A stretch of DNA of 64,000 nucleotides, from positions 1,674,001 through 1,738,000 of the forward strand of contig NZ_JAUSXQ010000001.1 in assembly GCF_030816115.1 (NCBI RefSeq), given 5' to 3'. Shown in pieces: positions 51,591 through 60,238 of this stretch. How positions within the stretch are numbered: position 1 is the stretch's first letter; the number at the start of each line of letters is the position of its first letter. Under the pieces are notes generated by a model. The model saw nothing but the letters and a program-made list of their open reading frames with translations, was not told the origin of the DNA and made no database searches. The position numbers were made by a program, and so were the translations under genes. The DNA comes from Chryseobacterium sp. W4I1 (GTDB lineage Bacteria; Bacteroidota; Bacteroidia; Flavobacteriales; Weeksellaceae).

Positions 51591-52007
51591 ATGAAAACAA
51601 TCTTATTTACATTATTAACGGTATTGGTAGTTGGAACTTCCAATGCACAGACAAGAAACCTTATGAACAATACAAAACCTTACACTATTCTGGTATTGAT
51701 GAACGCAACATCAAAATGGCTCTCATTATCAAGGGAAGAAAGAAGTACCTTCTTTGAAAGCAACGTAACACCAATATTTGAAAAGGTTGGAAAGACTACG
51801 AAAGTAAAACTTTATGATTCTGAATATTTCCACTCAAAAACTTCTGACTTTATGATGATCACTACGACCAATCTGGAAGACTATAAGCTATTGATAGAGC
51901 TTTTAAGGGATTCCAAAATTTACGGAGAGCCTTATTTTGATATCGTCGATATTATTGTAGGCCAGGAAAATCTGTTTGAAGATTTCAATGAAAAATTAAA
52001 AAAATAA
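51591..52007 (+). CDS. darcynin-like protein with signal peptide
   Basis: 138 residues. After a signal peptide (MKTILFTLLTVLVVGTSNAQ) the protein matches the darcynin pattern: YTILVLMNATSKWLSLSREER, a conserved FYDSE-like strand (VKLYDSEYF), SDFMMITTTNLEDYKLLIE and a final YFDIVDIIVGQE. The fold is ferredoxin-like (dimeric alpha-beta barrel type). Darcynin function is unknown. Most members lack an obvious export signal, so this may be a periplasmic variant. It follows the Crp gene. Confidence 0.7.
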   Translation: MKTILFTLLTVLVVGTSNAQTRNLMNNTKPYTILVLMNATSKWLSLSREERSTFFESNVTPIFEKVGKTTKVKLYDSEYFHSKTSDFMMITTTNLEDYKLLIELLRDSKIYGEPYFDIVDIIVGQENLFEDFNEKLKK

Positions 52008-52043
52008 ATTAGAAATCTATTCAAAAAGCAGATGAATTAATAG

Positions 52044-52067
52044 AATCCGTTTTACAAGAGACGGGTT
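52044..52067. terminator. weak bidirectional terminator
   Basis: Arms AATCCGT / ACGGGTT (one G-T pair) with a 10-nt loop, between the darcynin-like and pdeM genes. Confidence 0.4.
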
Positions 52068-52092
52068 TAATTATTTAAATAAAATATAGTCG

Positions 52093-52737
52093 CTAGATCT
52101 CATGAATTTCTGAATCTGTAAATACATAGAACTTCCCATTTTTAGGAATATTTTTAGTATCCAGCCCGGTAAACTCACTGAAGGCCGGAAGAAGAAGCTG
52201 ATTTTCAGTTTGTACAAAACAGGGAAGTCTTATTTTTTTTACGGAAGAATCCAGTACAACTCCGGGGTGAATATGTCCTGTGATCTGAAAATCCGGCAAT
52301 GTTTTGTCAAAATCATGAATAAAGGTAAATTCATTGATGGTCAGAATTTCGGATTTAAAATTTAAGCATAATTTCTTTTCTAATGCTGCAGATAAGCGGT
52401 CATGATTTCCTTTAATAAGATAAAACTGGAGATCCGGATACTGGTTTCTCCAACTGCAGAATTCATCTACATCGGAATTGTCTCCGGCATGAAGCAAGTC
52501 TCCGACTACAATGAATTTCTCCGGTTGAAAATACTCGATCAAAACGGAAAGTCTTTCCAGGTCACTTTTCATGATATGATTGGCCAGGGCTATTCCGTTT
52601 TTCCGGAAATGGGCAGTCTTACCAATGTGGAGATCAGATAAGATTAATGCTTTTTCATTTTTCCAGAACGCTGCACGTTGATTGGTTAAAGTAAAAACTT
52701 CGTTGTTGATGATGATATTTTTTACGGCGATGTTCAA
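52093..52737 (-). CDS. pdeM: ligase-associated DNA damage response endonuclease PdeM
   Basis: A metallophosphoesterase with the motifs LSDLHIGKTAHFRKNG, VVGDLLHAGDN, KGNHDR and GHIHPG. PdeM belongs to the ligase-associated DNA repair set. The longest frame starts at TTG 52764, but that triplet lies within a -7 element (TACATTTG, 52762-52769), so a later start is needed. No ATG is available; TTG 52737 (MNIAVKNIIINNEVF) gives a normal N-terminus of 214 residues. It is the last of four repair genes, with its own promoter. Confidence 0.82.
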   Translation of the reverse strand: MNIAVKNIIINNEVFTLTNQRAAFWKNEKALILSDLHIGKTAHFRKNGIALANHIMKSDLERLSVLIEYFQPEKFIVVGDLLHAGDNSDVDEFCSWRNQYPDLQFYLIKGNHDRLSAALEKKLCLNFKSEILTINEFTFIHDFDKTLPDFQITGHIHPGVVLDSSVKKIRLPCFVQTENQLLLPAFSEFTGLDTKNIPKNGKFYVFTDSEIHEI

Positions 52738-52761
52738 TTTTTTCTGTAGAATGTGTGATGT

Positions 52762-52769
52762 CAAATGTA
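52762..52769 (-). promoter_or_regulatory. -7 element of pdeM
   Basis: TACATTTG on the minus strand. The implied leader before TTG 52737 is about 18 nt. Confidence 0.4.
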
Positions 52770-53023
52770 TGAATGATTTTTTAAATTAGAGGCTGGAGGT
52801 CTGAAGATGGGAAAAGGGAAGTTTTGTAGTGAGTATAAATTCCAAAAGAAGTTTTTTAATTTAACTACCGTCTTTTTACTTTGCAAAAATCCGCCCTTTG
52901 AGAAGAGAATGAGGTTCAACATCTATTTGTTGTACATCCATTTTTTAAATGATTTTTAATTTCAGAATCCAAACTGATGTTACCACTTGTAATTTATATT
53001 TTTGACTCTAAAACTCTAAAACT

Positions 53024-55474
53024 CTAAAACCCTCTCTTCCTCGCCTGTTCCACCATTTTCCTGATCCTCGCATCCAGGCTTTCGCTTGATAATGTCTGCC
53101 GTAAGCTGTCCACTTTTATCGGAAAACTTAAAGGAGTAAAGGTATGGGAATATTTTAAAATGATCTTTGACTTTTCGATTCTTTTAAAAGCTTCCACGAG
53201 TCGTGGCTCCTGAAGCTGCATATTGAAAACTTCGGTATAGGCCTGCCTTACCAGAAAATGATCAGGATCGTGGTCTTCCAGTACTTTAAAAATAAGTCCT
53301 GCGGAGCTTTGTAAAGATTTATTGGAGCGTTGCTTTCCTGCATAATTCTGGATCACCATTCCGGAGATTACAGCAATATCGCGGAATTTTCTTCGGGCCA
53401 TTTCTGCAGAATTGATGCTGGCAATCACATCATTCATCAGGTTGTCCCGGGTCAGGATTTTATTGAGATTATCCTCATTCAGAGGAATTTCCTTATCGCT
53501 GAAGAGTTCAAAACCATAATCATTCATCGCCATAGAGAAAGATATCGGTGCCAGTTTTGAAATTCGGTAGGCAATCAGAGCTGCCATTACTTCGTGCACC
53601 AGCCGACCTTCAAAAGGATACATAAACAAATGGTAGCCTTCCCGGTTTTTGATGAGTTCTACAAGGAATTCATCATCTTTAGGAATGTGTGAATTTTTTT
53701 CCTGGTTGGCCAATAATGGATGTAGAAATTTCAATTCCTTTTCAGAAGCTTTCGGGTTTAAGGCTCCGGATAATTTTTCTCTTAAAAAGTGCCCTAAATT
53801 TGAGCTTAAAGGTAGTCTACCGCCCAGATAACTTGGGGCCATCGCTTTTCCTTTAGCTGCACGGACATAAACGGTCATATCTTTGATCATGGCCACTTCC
53901 AGCGTTCGGCCAGCCAGGATAAATTTTTCTTCTTTTTTTAATTTTGAAATAAAATATTCTTCTACCATTCCGATGTAGCCGCCGGAAATAAATTTTACTT
54001 TCAGCATGGCATCGCTTACAATGACCCCCATATTCATCCGGTGAAGCATAGCGATCTTACGTGAGGTTACTTTATAGAGGCCATCCTCCATAATGACGAT
54101 CTTATGAAATTCTTCATAACTTTTTAAAACGCTTCCGCCAATGGTCAGGAAATCCAAAATACTTTTCCATTCCTGTTCCATTATTTCCTGGAAAGCAAAT
54201 GTTTTTTTAATCCTTTCAAATGTTTCTTCGGGATAAAAACCGTCACCTACTGCCAGGGTCATCAGAAACTGAACCAGCACATCAAAACACAGAACTTGCG
54301 GATCACGGGGTTCTATCACTTTCTGCTTAACGGCTTCTTTAAGGGCGGCGACTTCAATCAGTTCAAGAGAATGGGTGGGAACGCAATAGATTTTAGAGGT
54401 TTCAAAAGGGGAGTGTCCGCTTCGTCCGGCCCGCTGCAGAAATCTTGCAACTCCCTTTGCTGAGCCAATCTGGATGACGGTATCTACAGGTTTAAAATCT
54501 ATTCCAAGATCTAAAGATGATGTTGATACTACCGCTTTCAGCTTTCCGGAACTTAGATTTTCTTCAATCCAGATCCGGAGATGAGCATCAATAGAACTGT
54601 GGTGAATGGCGATCTGGCCCGCAAAATCCGGGTAAGCACTAAGCAACAGCTGATACCACATTTCACTTTGGCTCCGGGTATTCGTAAAAACAATGGTAGA
54701 TTTTGAATTGAGAATGATAGGGACAATTTTGTCTGCCAGTTTTGCTCCTAAATGTCCAGCCCACGGAAGAATTTCAATTTCATCAGGAAAAACAGGAAGA
54801 ATCTCTATTTTCTTATGTTCTTTAGCAGTGATCTTCGTTTTTTTTATATCGTAAGGGATTAAAACATCCATGGCTTCGTCTAAATTTCCAATGGTTGCTG
54901 TGATTCCCCAGATTTTTATTTTGGGAACATATTTTCTCAGCTGTGAAATACCAAGTTCGACCATTACACCACGTTTTGAGCCTAGTAATTCATGCCATTC
55001 ATCCACAGCAACACATTTGGTGTCCTGAAAGAACCGGGCATGATTTTTCTGTCCTAAAAGCAGGTGCAGACTTTCTGGAGTGACTACCAGAATTTCAGGC
55101 ATACTTCTGAGCTGCTGCTGTTTTACCTTTTGTTCGGTATCTCCATTTCTTACGCCAACTGTCCAATCGAGACCAATCTCATCCATAGCTTCCTGCATGG
55201 CTTTGGCAATATCCTTTGATAGAGAACGCAATGGAGTGATCCAGATCATTTTTAATCCTTTTTTGTACTTTTCAGGATGGTTCATAAAATCTGAAACTAA
55301 AGCCAGGAAAACGGAAAAAGTTTTCCCAAAACCTGTTGGTGCCACAACCATTCCACTGTATCCGTTTCCAAATTTCTGCCATGTATCGGTCTGAAATTTA
55401 AAGGGGGCAATACCTTTATCAGCCATCCATTGCTGAATGACCTTAAATCCATTGGTATCTTCGAATGTTTTCAA
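53024..55474 (-). CDS. ligase-associated DNA damage response DEXH helicase
   Basis: 816 residues of the Lhr-like group. Motifs are Walker A VVAPTGFGKT, TPLRSLSKDIAKAM, DEWHELLGSKRG (DExH), WGITATIGNL, and HRAGRSGHSP-like sequence QRAGRSGHSPFE. The C-terminal part is a DUF-type winged-helix region. The start is TTG 55474 (MKTFEDTNGF), 1 bp past the ligase stop; the next ATG at 55426 would cut the usual N-terminus. It works with the neighbouring ligase and nucleases. Confidence 0.88.
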   Translation of the reverse strand: MKTFEDTNGFKVIQQWMADKGIAPFKFQTDTWQKFGNGYSGMVVAPTGFGKTFSVFLALVSDFMNHPEKYKKGLKMIWITPLRSLSKDIAKAMQEAMDEIGLDWTVGVRNGDTEQKVKQQQLRSMPEILVVTPESLHLLLGQKNHARFFQDTKCVAVDEWHELLGSKRGVMVELGISQLRKYVPKIKIWGITATIGNLDEAMDVLIPYDIKKTKITAKEHKKIEILPVFPDEIEILPWAGHLGAKLADKIVPIILNSKSTIVFTNTRSQSEMWYQLLLSAYPDFAGQIAIHHSSIDAHLRIWIEENLSSGKLKAVVSTSSLDLGIDFKPVDTVIQIGSAKGVARFLQRAGRSGHSPFETSKIYCVPTHSLELIEVAALKEAVKQKVIEPRDPQVLCFDVLVQFLMTLAVGDGFYPEETFERIKKTFAFQEIMEQEWKSILDFLTIGGSVLKSYEEFHKIVIMEDGLYKVTSRKIAMLHRMNMGVIVSDAMLKVKFISGGYIGMVEEYFISKLKKEEKFILAGRTLEVAMIKDMTVYVRAAKGKAMAPSYLGGRLPLSSNLGHFLREKLSGALNPKASEKELKFLHPLLANQEKNSHIPKDDEFLVELIKNREGYHLFMYPFEGRLVHEVMAALIAYRISKLAPISFSMAMNDYGFELFSDKEIPLNEDNLNKILTRDNLMNDVIASINSAEMARRKFRDIAVISGMVIQNYAGKQRSNKSLQSSAGLIFKVLEDHDPDHFLVRQAYTEVFNMQLQEPRLVEAFKRIEKSKIILKYSHTFTPLSFPIKVDSLRQTLSSESLDARIRKMVEQARKRGF

Positions 55475-55475
55475 A

Positions 55476-57056
55476 TTATTGGATGAGTTTTTTTATTTCT
55501 TCAAGTTCATCAATTTCTGCCACTGTTTTGTCTTTCCGCCATCTTACGATTCTTGGAAACCTTAAAGCAACACCGCTTTTATGCCTGCTGCTGAATCCTA
55601 TACCTTCAAAAGCAATCTCAAAAACAAGCTCAGCCTTTACTGTTCGTACAGGTCCGAATTTTTCTATAGCATTTTTATTGACAAATTTGCTGACTTCCAT
55701 GATTTCTTTATCGGTCAATCCGGAATAGGCTTTTGCGATGGTGACAAGAACATCGCCGTTTTTCACGGCAAATGTATAATCGGTGTAGTAGGCGCTTCTT
55801 CTTCCGCTTCCTTTTTGGGCATAAATCAAGACGGCATCAATGGTTAACGGACTTACTTTCCATTTCCACCAGTCGCCTTTTTTTCTTCCGGAATGATAAA
55901 CCGAATTTTTCTGTTTGAGCATTAGTCCTTCACTGTTGATTTCCCTGGATTCTTCTCTTATTAAATTCAGGTCTTCCCATTTTTCAAAGTCAATGACCTT
56001 GGAAAGTTTAATATTTTCGGGAGTTTCATTCAACAGTAATTCTTCAAGCATGGCCCGTCTGGCTGCAATTGGTTTTTCCCGAAGGTCGGTTCCTTCAAGC
56101 TCCAAAAGGTCATAAACAAAAACCTGGATCGGAATATCCGTCAGCATTTTTTTTGTTAAAGTTTTCCTGTTTAATCTTTTTTGTAATTCATTAAAATTTA
56201 AAACATTAGAATCCTTTACCGCAAGTATTTCTCCATCTAAAACAAAGTTGCCTTTCATGGCCAGAACGGTGTCTTTGATTTCAGGAAACTGATCGGTTAC
56301 CAGCTCTTCACCTCTTGACCAGATAAAGACTTCATCATTTCTCCGGATGATCTGTCCACGGATGCCGTCCCACTTATATTCAATCTGCCAGTCATTAGGA
56401 TCTCCGAGGTCTTCCAATTCTTTTTCCAGTGGATAAGCGAGGCAGAAAGGATAGGGTTTTGAATTATCCGGATTGATATTTTCTGCGGAAATCAGTTCGT
56501 GAAAAGAGGCTTCTCCGGGAATCCATTTACCCATCAGACTGTGCATCAAAGTGCTTGATTCCTGTGAAGTAAATTTTGTAAGAGCATTGATGAGGGTTTT
56601 ATCTGAAACCCCAATTCTGAAACTTCCACCGAGTAATTTATTGAATATCAAACGTTCAGTATAATCCAGACCATTCCATGACTGCAACACAAATGCTTTT
56701 TTTTCGGTTTCTGACTTGTCTTTTAAATTAACAATATCCAGCATCCATTGGGAAAGTGTACGGTCTATTTTGTGTGAAGGCGGAGGAAGGATGAGGGAAA
56801 TCGTTTCCCCCAGGTCTCCAACCGAAGAATAGCTTTCCTGAAACAACCAGAAAGGCAGTTCTGTGATCTCCAGCGCCCATTCTTTCATATAATTGGTATT
56901 GACATTCCTTTTGGGTCTTTTTCCTGTAAACAAAGCAATAAACCATACTTTATCTTCATCGGGAGCACGTTCCAGATAATCGATGATGGCATCTATCTTT
57001 GCGTTGGTTTTATTGGTGGTTTCCAGGGCATTGATAAGGTCTGCAAAATGTTTCAT
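55476..57056 (-). CDS. ATP-dependent DNA ligase of the ligase-associated repair set
   Basis: 526 residues. The adenylated Lys is K228 in EYKWDGIRGQ, preceded by an N-terminal domain of about 200 residues like that of archaeal/eukaryal ligase I. Further motifs are DGEILAVKD, EGLMLKQKNSVYH and GDWWKWKV. It seals nicks in DNA using ATP, unlike the housekeeping NAD-dependent LigA. ATG 57056 overlaps the exonuclease stop by 4 bp. Confidence 0.9.
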   Translation of the reverse strand: MKHFADLINALETTNKTNAKIDAIIDYLERAPDEDKVWFIALFTGKRPKRNVNTNYMKEWALEITELPFWLFQESYSSVGDLGETISLILPPPSHKIDRTLSQWMLDIVNLKDKSETEKKAFVLQSWNGLDYTERLIFNKLLGGSFRIGVSDKTLINALTKFTSQESSTLMHSLMGKWIPGEASFHELISAENINPDNSKPYPFCLAYPLEKELEDLGDPNDWQIEYKWDGIRGQIIRRNDEVFIWSRGEELVTDQFPEIKDTVLAMKGNFVLDGEILAVKDSNVLNFNELQKRLNRKTLTKKMLTDIPIQVFVYDLLELEGTDLREKPIAARRAMLEELLLNETPENIKLSKVIDFEKWEDLNLIREESREINSEGLMLKQKNSVYHSGRKKGDWWKWKVSPLTIDAVLIYAQKGSGRRSAYYTDYTFAVKNGDVLVTIAKAYSGLTDKEIMEVSKFVNKNAIEKFGPVRTVKAELVFEIAFEGIGFSSRHKSGVALRFPRIVRWRKDKTVAEIDELEEIKKLIQ

Positions 57057-58075
57057 GGCTGAGGATTTTCAATGATTTCTTTTTCTGCGTCTTCTTCATC
57101 TTCACCAAACTGGGTCTGCACAACATCTGCCTTGATGCCAATTTCATTCAGGTATTTTGAAAAAACTTCGGTCTGTCCGTGTGTGACATGAACAATTTCG
57201 GCTTCCGTAGCTTTTATAGCTTGCAACAATCCTTTCCAGTCGGCATGATCGCTCATCGGAAAACCGGCATCGGCACTTCGCCACCTTCTGGCACCACGAA
57301 CCTGCATCCAGCCAGAGCAAATCGCTGTTGCTGCATCAGGAATTTTCTTGATGACATTACTGTCCAGCAGAGCTGGGGGAACAATCACGATATCACCATC
57401 AGCATGTTTGATGCTTTCCCTGAAATCAGGAACCTCATAATCAGGAAGTACAATTCCAACTTCTTCAAAAGCTTTATTAAGCTTACCAATCGAGTAGTGG
57501 ACATGAATTTTTCCCATTCCTTCAACGGCTTTCATAATCCTCTGGGCTTTACCCAACGAATACCCTACAAATACAGATGTTTTTGAATTTTCTTTATTTT
57601 TCAATACCCAGGACTGAAGTTTTTTATTGAGATCCGGAACTTCCAGCCAGTTATAAATGGGCAGCCCGAAAGTACTTTCTGTAACAAATTCATGGCATTT
57701 TACCACTTCGAAAGGAGTGCTCAATCCGTCTTCCTGTACTTTATAATCGCCGGAAATAACGGTAACATATCCTTTGTATTCCAACCTTATCTGTGCTGAA
57801 CCGATAATATGCCCAGCAGGGTGGAGTGATACTTTTACCCCGTTTAGCATAATGACCTCACCATAGCCAGCGCTTTGACACTCAATATCCAATCCGATTC
57901 TCTGATAAAGAATTGGTTTTGTAAAATGGTGACAAAGGTATTTTTTCATTCCCCAGCGTGCGTGGTCGGCATGCCCGTGTGTGATGACTGCCATATCGAC
58001 TGGTCTCCAGGGATCAATATAAAATTTTCCCTGCGGACAGTAAATTCCTTCTTTTGTGAATGTTATTAATTTCAA
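57053..58075 (-). CDS. ligase-associated DNA damage response exonuclease (metallo-beta-lactamase fold)
   Basis: A beta-CASP/Pso2-like nuclease. The metal site is THGHADHARWG near the N-terminus, followed by PAGHIIGSAQI, GDYKV, and VHVTHGQT at the C-terminus. No ATG occurs at the N-terminus. TTG 58075 (MKLITFTKEGIYCPQG) is chosen because family members begin like this; the open frame goes on to 58117. The 340-residue protein heads the repair operon. Confidence 0.85.
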   Translation of the reverse strand: MKLITFTKEGIYCPQGKFYIDPWRPVDMAVITHGHADHARWGMKKYLCHHFTKPILYQRIGLDIECQSAGYGEVIMLNGVKVSLHPAGHIIGSAQIRLEYKGYVTVISGDYKVQEDGLSTPFEVVKCHEFVTESTFGLPIYNWLEVPDLNKKLQSWVLKNKENSKTSVFVGYSLGKAQRIMKAVEGMGKIHVHYSIGKLNKAFEEVGIVLPDYEVPDFRESIKHADGDIVIVPPALLDSNVIKKIPDAATAICSGWMQVRGARRWRSADAGFPMSDHADWKGLLQAIKATEAEIVHVTHGQTEVFSKYLNEIGIKADVVQTQFGEDEEDAEKEIIENPQP

Positions 58076-58300
58076 TGGTGTGATTGGTTTATATTTTACA
58101 TTCAAAAATCCCACCAAATTAGGATGAACTCTAAATTTTATAACAAAGGATAGTATGTAGATGTCATTTCATTTTCAAAATCATAGAAGTTAATGAGATA
58201 TTCATTCTTAATTTTCACAATTCTGATATTCCGCATTGAAAGTATGTTTGTAGCTTTGTTAGAACATAGGATAGAACAGGTAGATTAGTTTAAAGCAAAA

Positions 58301-58326
58301 CAGTGAAAATCCTGCGATTCTCACTG
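58301..58326 (-). terminator. terminator-like hairpin of the YcxB-like gene
   Basis: Arms CAGTGAAAATC and GATTCTCACTG with one mismatch and a 4-nt loop, about 29 bp after the minus-strand stop at 58355. Confidence 0.5.
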
Positions 58327-58354
58327 CTTATTATTTATTATTCCTGTATTATCT

Positions 58355-58885
58355 TCAGGATAGAATAATGTTTTTCTTTAATGTCTGTTTAAGTGTGTCG
58401 TAATCTGCCTTACTCATCGATTTTCGCGGAAACATATAATTAAATTTTCCTTCGAGCGAAATAAATTTATCATTGACATTAAAGTATTTAAAATCTTCCC
58501 ATTTGCTCAACTCTTCCTGATGATTAAGATTAACATTGAAGATTTCATTAGTAAACCGGATTTCATAGATCTCGGAATTTTCCAGAGATTTCAAATATTT
58601 GTTGACCTCTTTTTTCCACCTGGAAACTTTATTGATACTTAAAGAAAGGTAGACGGTACAAAGAAGGAATAAAAAGCTTACGAAATATAAGATTCCAAAT
58701 TTTTCTTTGCTTAAATCACCTTTAAAACAGAATAAGATCAGCAAAATCAATCCTACCACTGCAGTGGTGACTGTTTTTCCTTTAGTACTCTGTGAAAAGA
58801 ATAAACTTCCCTGATTACCGCTGAAATAAATTTCTTCAAAATCTTTTCTATTTACATTTAATCTGATGACTTTCTCTCCATTCAT
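58355..58885 (-). CDS. YcxB-like membrane protein
   Basis: 176 residues with two adjacent membrane helices (about 37-55, VTTAVVGLILLILFCF, and 62-82, FGILYFVSFLFLLCTVYLSL) and a C-terminal soluble part carrying the YcxB-like pattern LSKWEDFKYFNVNDKFI and MFPRKSMSKADYDTLKQ. Function is unknown. It lies 42 bp downstream of cbpM on the same strand, possibly as a separate transcript or as part of the cbpAM operon. Confidence 0.65.
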   Translation of the reverse strand: MNGEKVIRLNVNRKDFEEIYFSGNQGSLFFSQSTKGKTVTTAVVGLILLILFCFKGDLSKEKFGILYFVSFLFLLCTVYLSLSINKVSRWKKEVNKYLKSLENSEIYEIRFTNEIFNVNLNHQEELSKWEDFKYFNVNDKFISLEGKFNYMFPRKSMSKADYDTLKQTLKKNIILS

Positions 58886-58927
58886 TTCTTAGAATATTTA
58901 ATTTGTTTTAAAGGGTACAAAACTAAA

Positions 58928-59230
58928 TCAAATATCTTCATATTGGTCACTTATTGCAGAAAGTTTATTCATCAGATCCCGATTTCTCTTTTTTAAATCC
59001 TCCATTTTTTTAAGCATATTATGAATCACCTCCAAACCGGGAAGGTTGATTTCCAGATCATAATGCCAATTGGTAAATCTTTCAAAAACAGGCAGATCTT
59101 CATAGAGTAAATACCGGATTTCATTTTCTGTTTCCACCTTCAGTAGCCCAACATCCACCAGTTCATCAAAAAAAGTGATTTCTACATTGTATATTTTTAC
59201 GAGTTCTTCGCGCGATATTCTTTCATTCAT
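58928..59230 (-). CDS. cbpM: chaperone modulator CbpM
   Basis: 100 residues with an N-terminal MerR-like helical part (RISREELVKIYNVEITFFDEL) and a coiled-coil C-terminus (IHNMLKKMEDLKKRNRDLMNK). CbpM binds the J domain of CbpA and inhibits it. The start is 3 bp after the CbpA stop, which is the usual gene order. Confidence 0.82.
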   Translation of the reverse strand: MNERISREELVKIYNVEITFFDELVDVGLLKVETENEIRYLLYEDLPVFERFTNWHYDLEINLPGLEVIHNMLKKMEDLKKRNRDLMNKLSAISDQYEDI

Positions 59231-59233
59231 GGC

Positions 59234-60145
59234 TTATGAATTTTTAAGTTGTTCGAAAAGTTCTTTCTGCTTGTCTGTAAGATCTGTCGGCAGTTTTACT
59301 TCATATGTCACAAAAAGATCTCCGGACTGGCCTTCTTTTTTATACATTGGGAAACCTTTTCCTTTCAGTCTAACCGTTGTTCCATTCTGTGTCTCAGGTT
59401 TTACTTTCAAATTGACACTTCCATCAAGTGTATTCACTTTTACATCGCCACCTAAAATGGCAGTATACAGATCTATTGAAACTTTCGTTTTCAGATCATT
59501 TCCAATTCTTTCAAAATCAGGATGCACCGGAATATTGAATGTGATGTACAGATCTCCGTTTGGACCTCCGTTAAAGCCAGGACTTCCGTGACCTTTCAAT
59601 TTGATCTGCTGGCCATCATATACCCCGGCAGGAATCGTTATTCTTACCTTTTTACCATTGATCTCAAAAGTCTGTGGATGGGTCTGGGCGGCATCTTTTA
59701 AATTCAAATTCAATTCGGCATGCACATCCTGTCCTTTGAATTTCCCTGAAGAACTTCCCCGTGAGCTTTTCCCAAAACCGCCTCCGGTACCACCAAACAT
59801 ACTTTGGAAGAAGTCTGAAAAATCTTCTCCTTCACCAAAATCGGCACCGGAAAATCCGTCGCCACTATAATTTTGCTGCTGGTACTGCCTTTGCTGCTGG
59901 GCTTTTTCATATTCTTCACCATGCTTCCAGTTTTCCCCGTATTTGTCATATTTCGCACGGTTTTCGGGATTACTAAGCACTTCATTAGCTTCATTCAGCT
60001 CTTTGAATTTTTTCTCAGCTTCTTTGTCGCCGGGATTGAGGTCAGGATGATGTTTTCTGGCCAATTTCCGATAGGCTTTTTTGATGTCATCCTGAGTTGC
60101 GCTTTTATCTACGCCTAAAATTTTATAGTAATCTATATACGCCAT
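59234..60145 (-). CDS. cbpA: DnaJ-like co-chaperone CbpA
   Basis: 303 residues: an N-terminal J domain with the HPD motif in [11 protein letters not shown], a Gly/Phe-rich linker (about 95-135, [27 protein letters not shown]), and the two beta-sandwich C-terminal substrate domains, ending with [13 protein letters not shown]. There is no zinc-finger region, which separates it from DnaJ. It stimulates DnaK ATPase. A minus-strand -7 element TAAATTTG lies just upstream. Confidence 0.9.
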   Translation of the reverse strand: MAYIDYYKILGVDKSATQDDIKKAYRKLARKHHPDLNPGDKEAEKKFKELNEANEVLSNPENRAKYDKYGENWKHGEEYEKAQQQRQYQQQNYSGDGFSGADFGEGEDFSDFFQSMFGGTGGGFGKSSRGSSSGKFKGQDVHAELNLNLKDAAQTHPQTFEINGKKVRITIPAGVYDGQQIKLKGHGSPGFNGGPNGDLYITFNIPVHPDFERIGNDLKTKVSIDLYTAILGGDVKVNTLDGSVNLKVKPETQNGTTVRLKGKGFPMYKKEGQSGDLFVTYEVKLPTDLTDKQKELFEQLKNS

Positions 60146-60161
60146 ACAAACGATATTTACT

Positions 60162-60224
60162 CAAATTTATGAAATTTATGCCTGAAAATTCTATAATAGA
60201 ATGTTAAAAATAAACCTATCTTTG
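60162..60224. promoter_or_regulatory. divergent -7 elements of cbpA and the symporter gene
   Basis: Minus strand TAAATTTG (60162-60169) for cbpA; plus strand TATCTTTG (60217-60224), 14 bp before ATG 60239. Confidence 0.5.
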
Positions 60225-60238
60225 ATAAAAAGCGTTGA

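Noticed and set aside
52093..58075. Ligase-associated gene cluster as a new defence system
   Set aside because: Exonuclease, ligase, helicase and PdeM together are the known ligase-associated DNA damage response set; only the start codon use is unusual.
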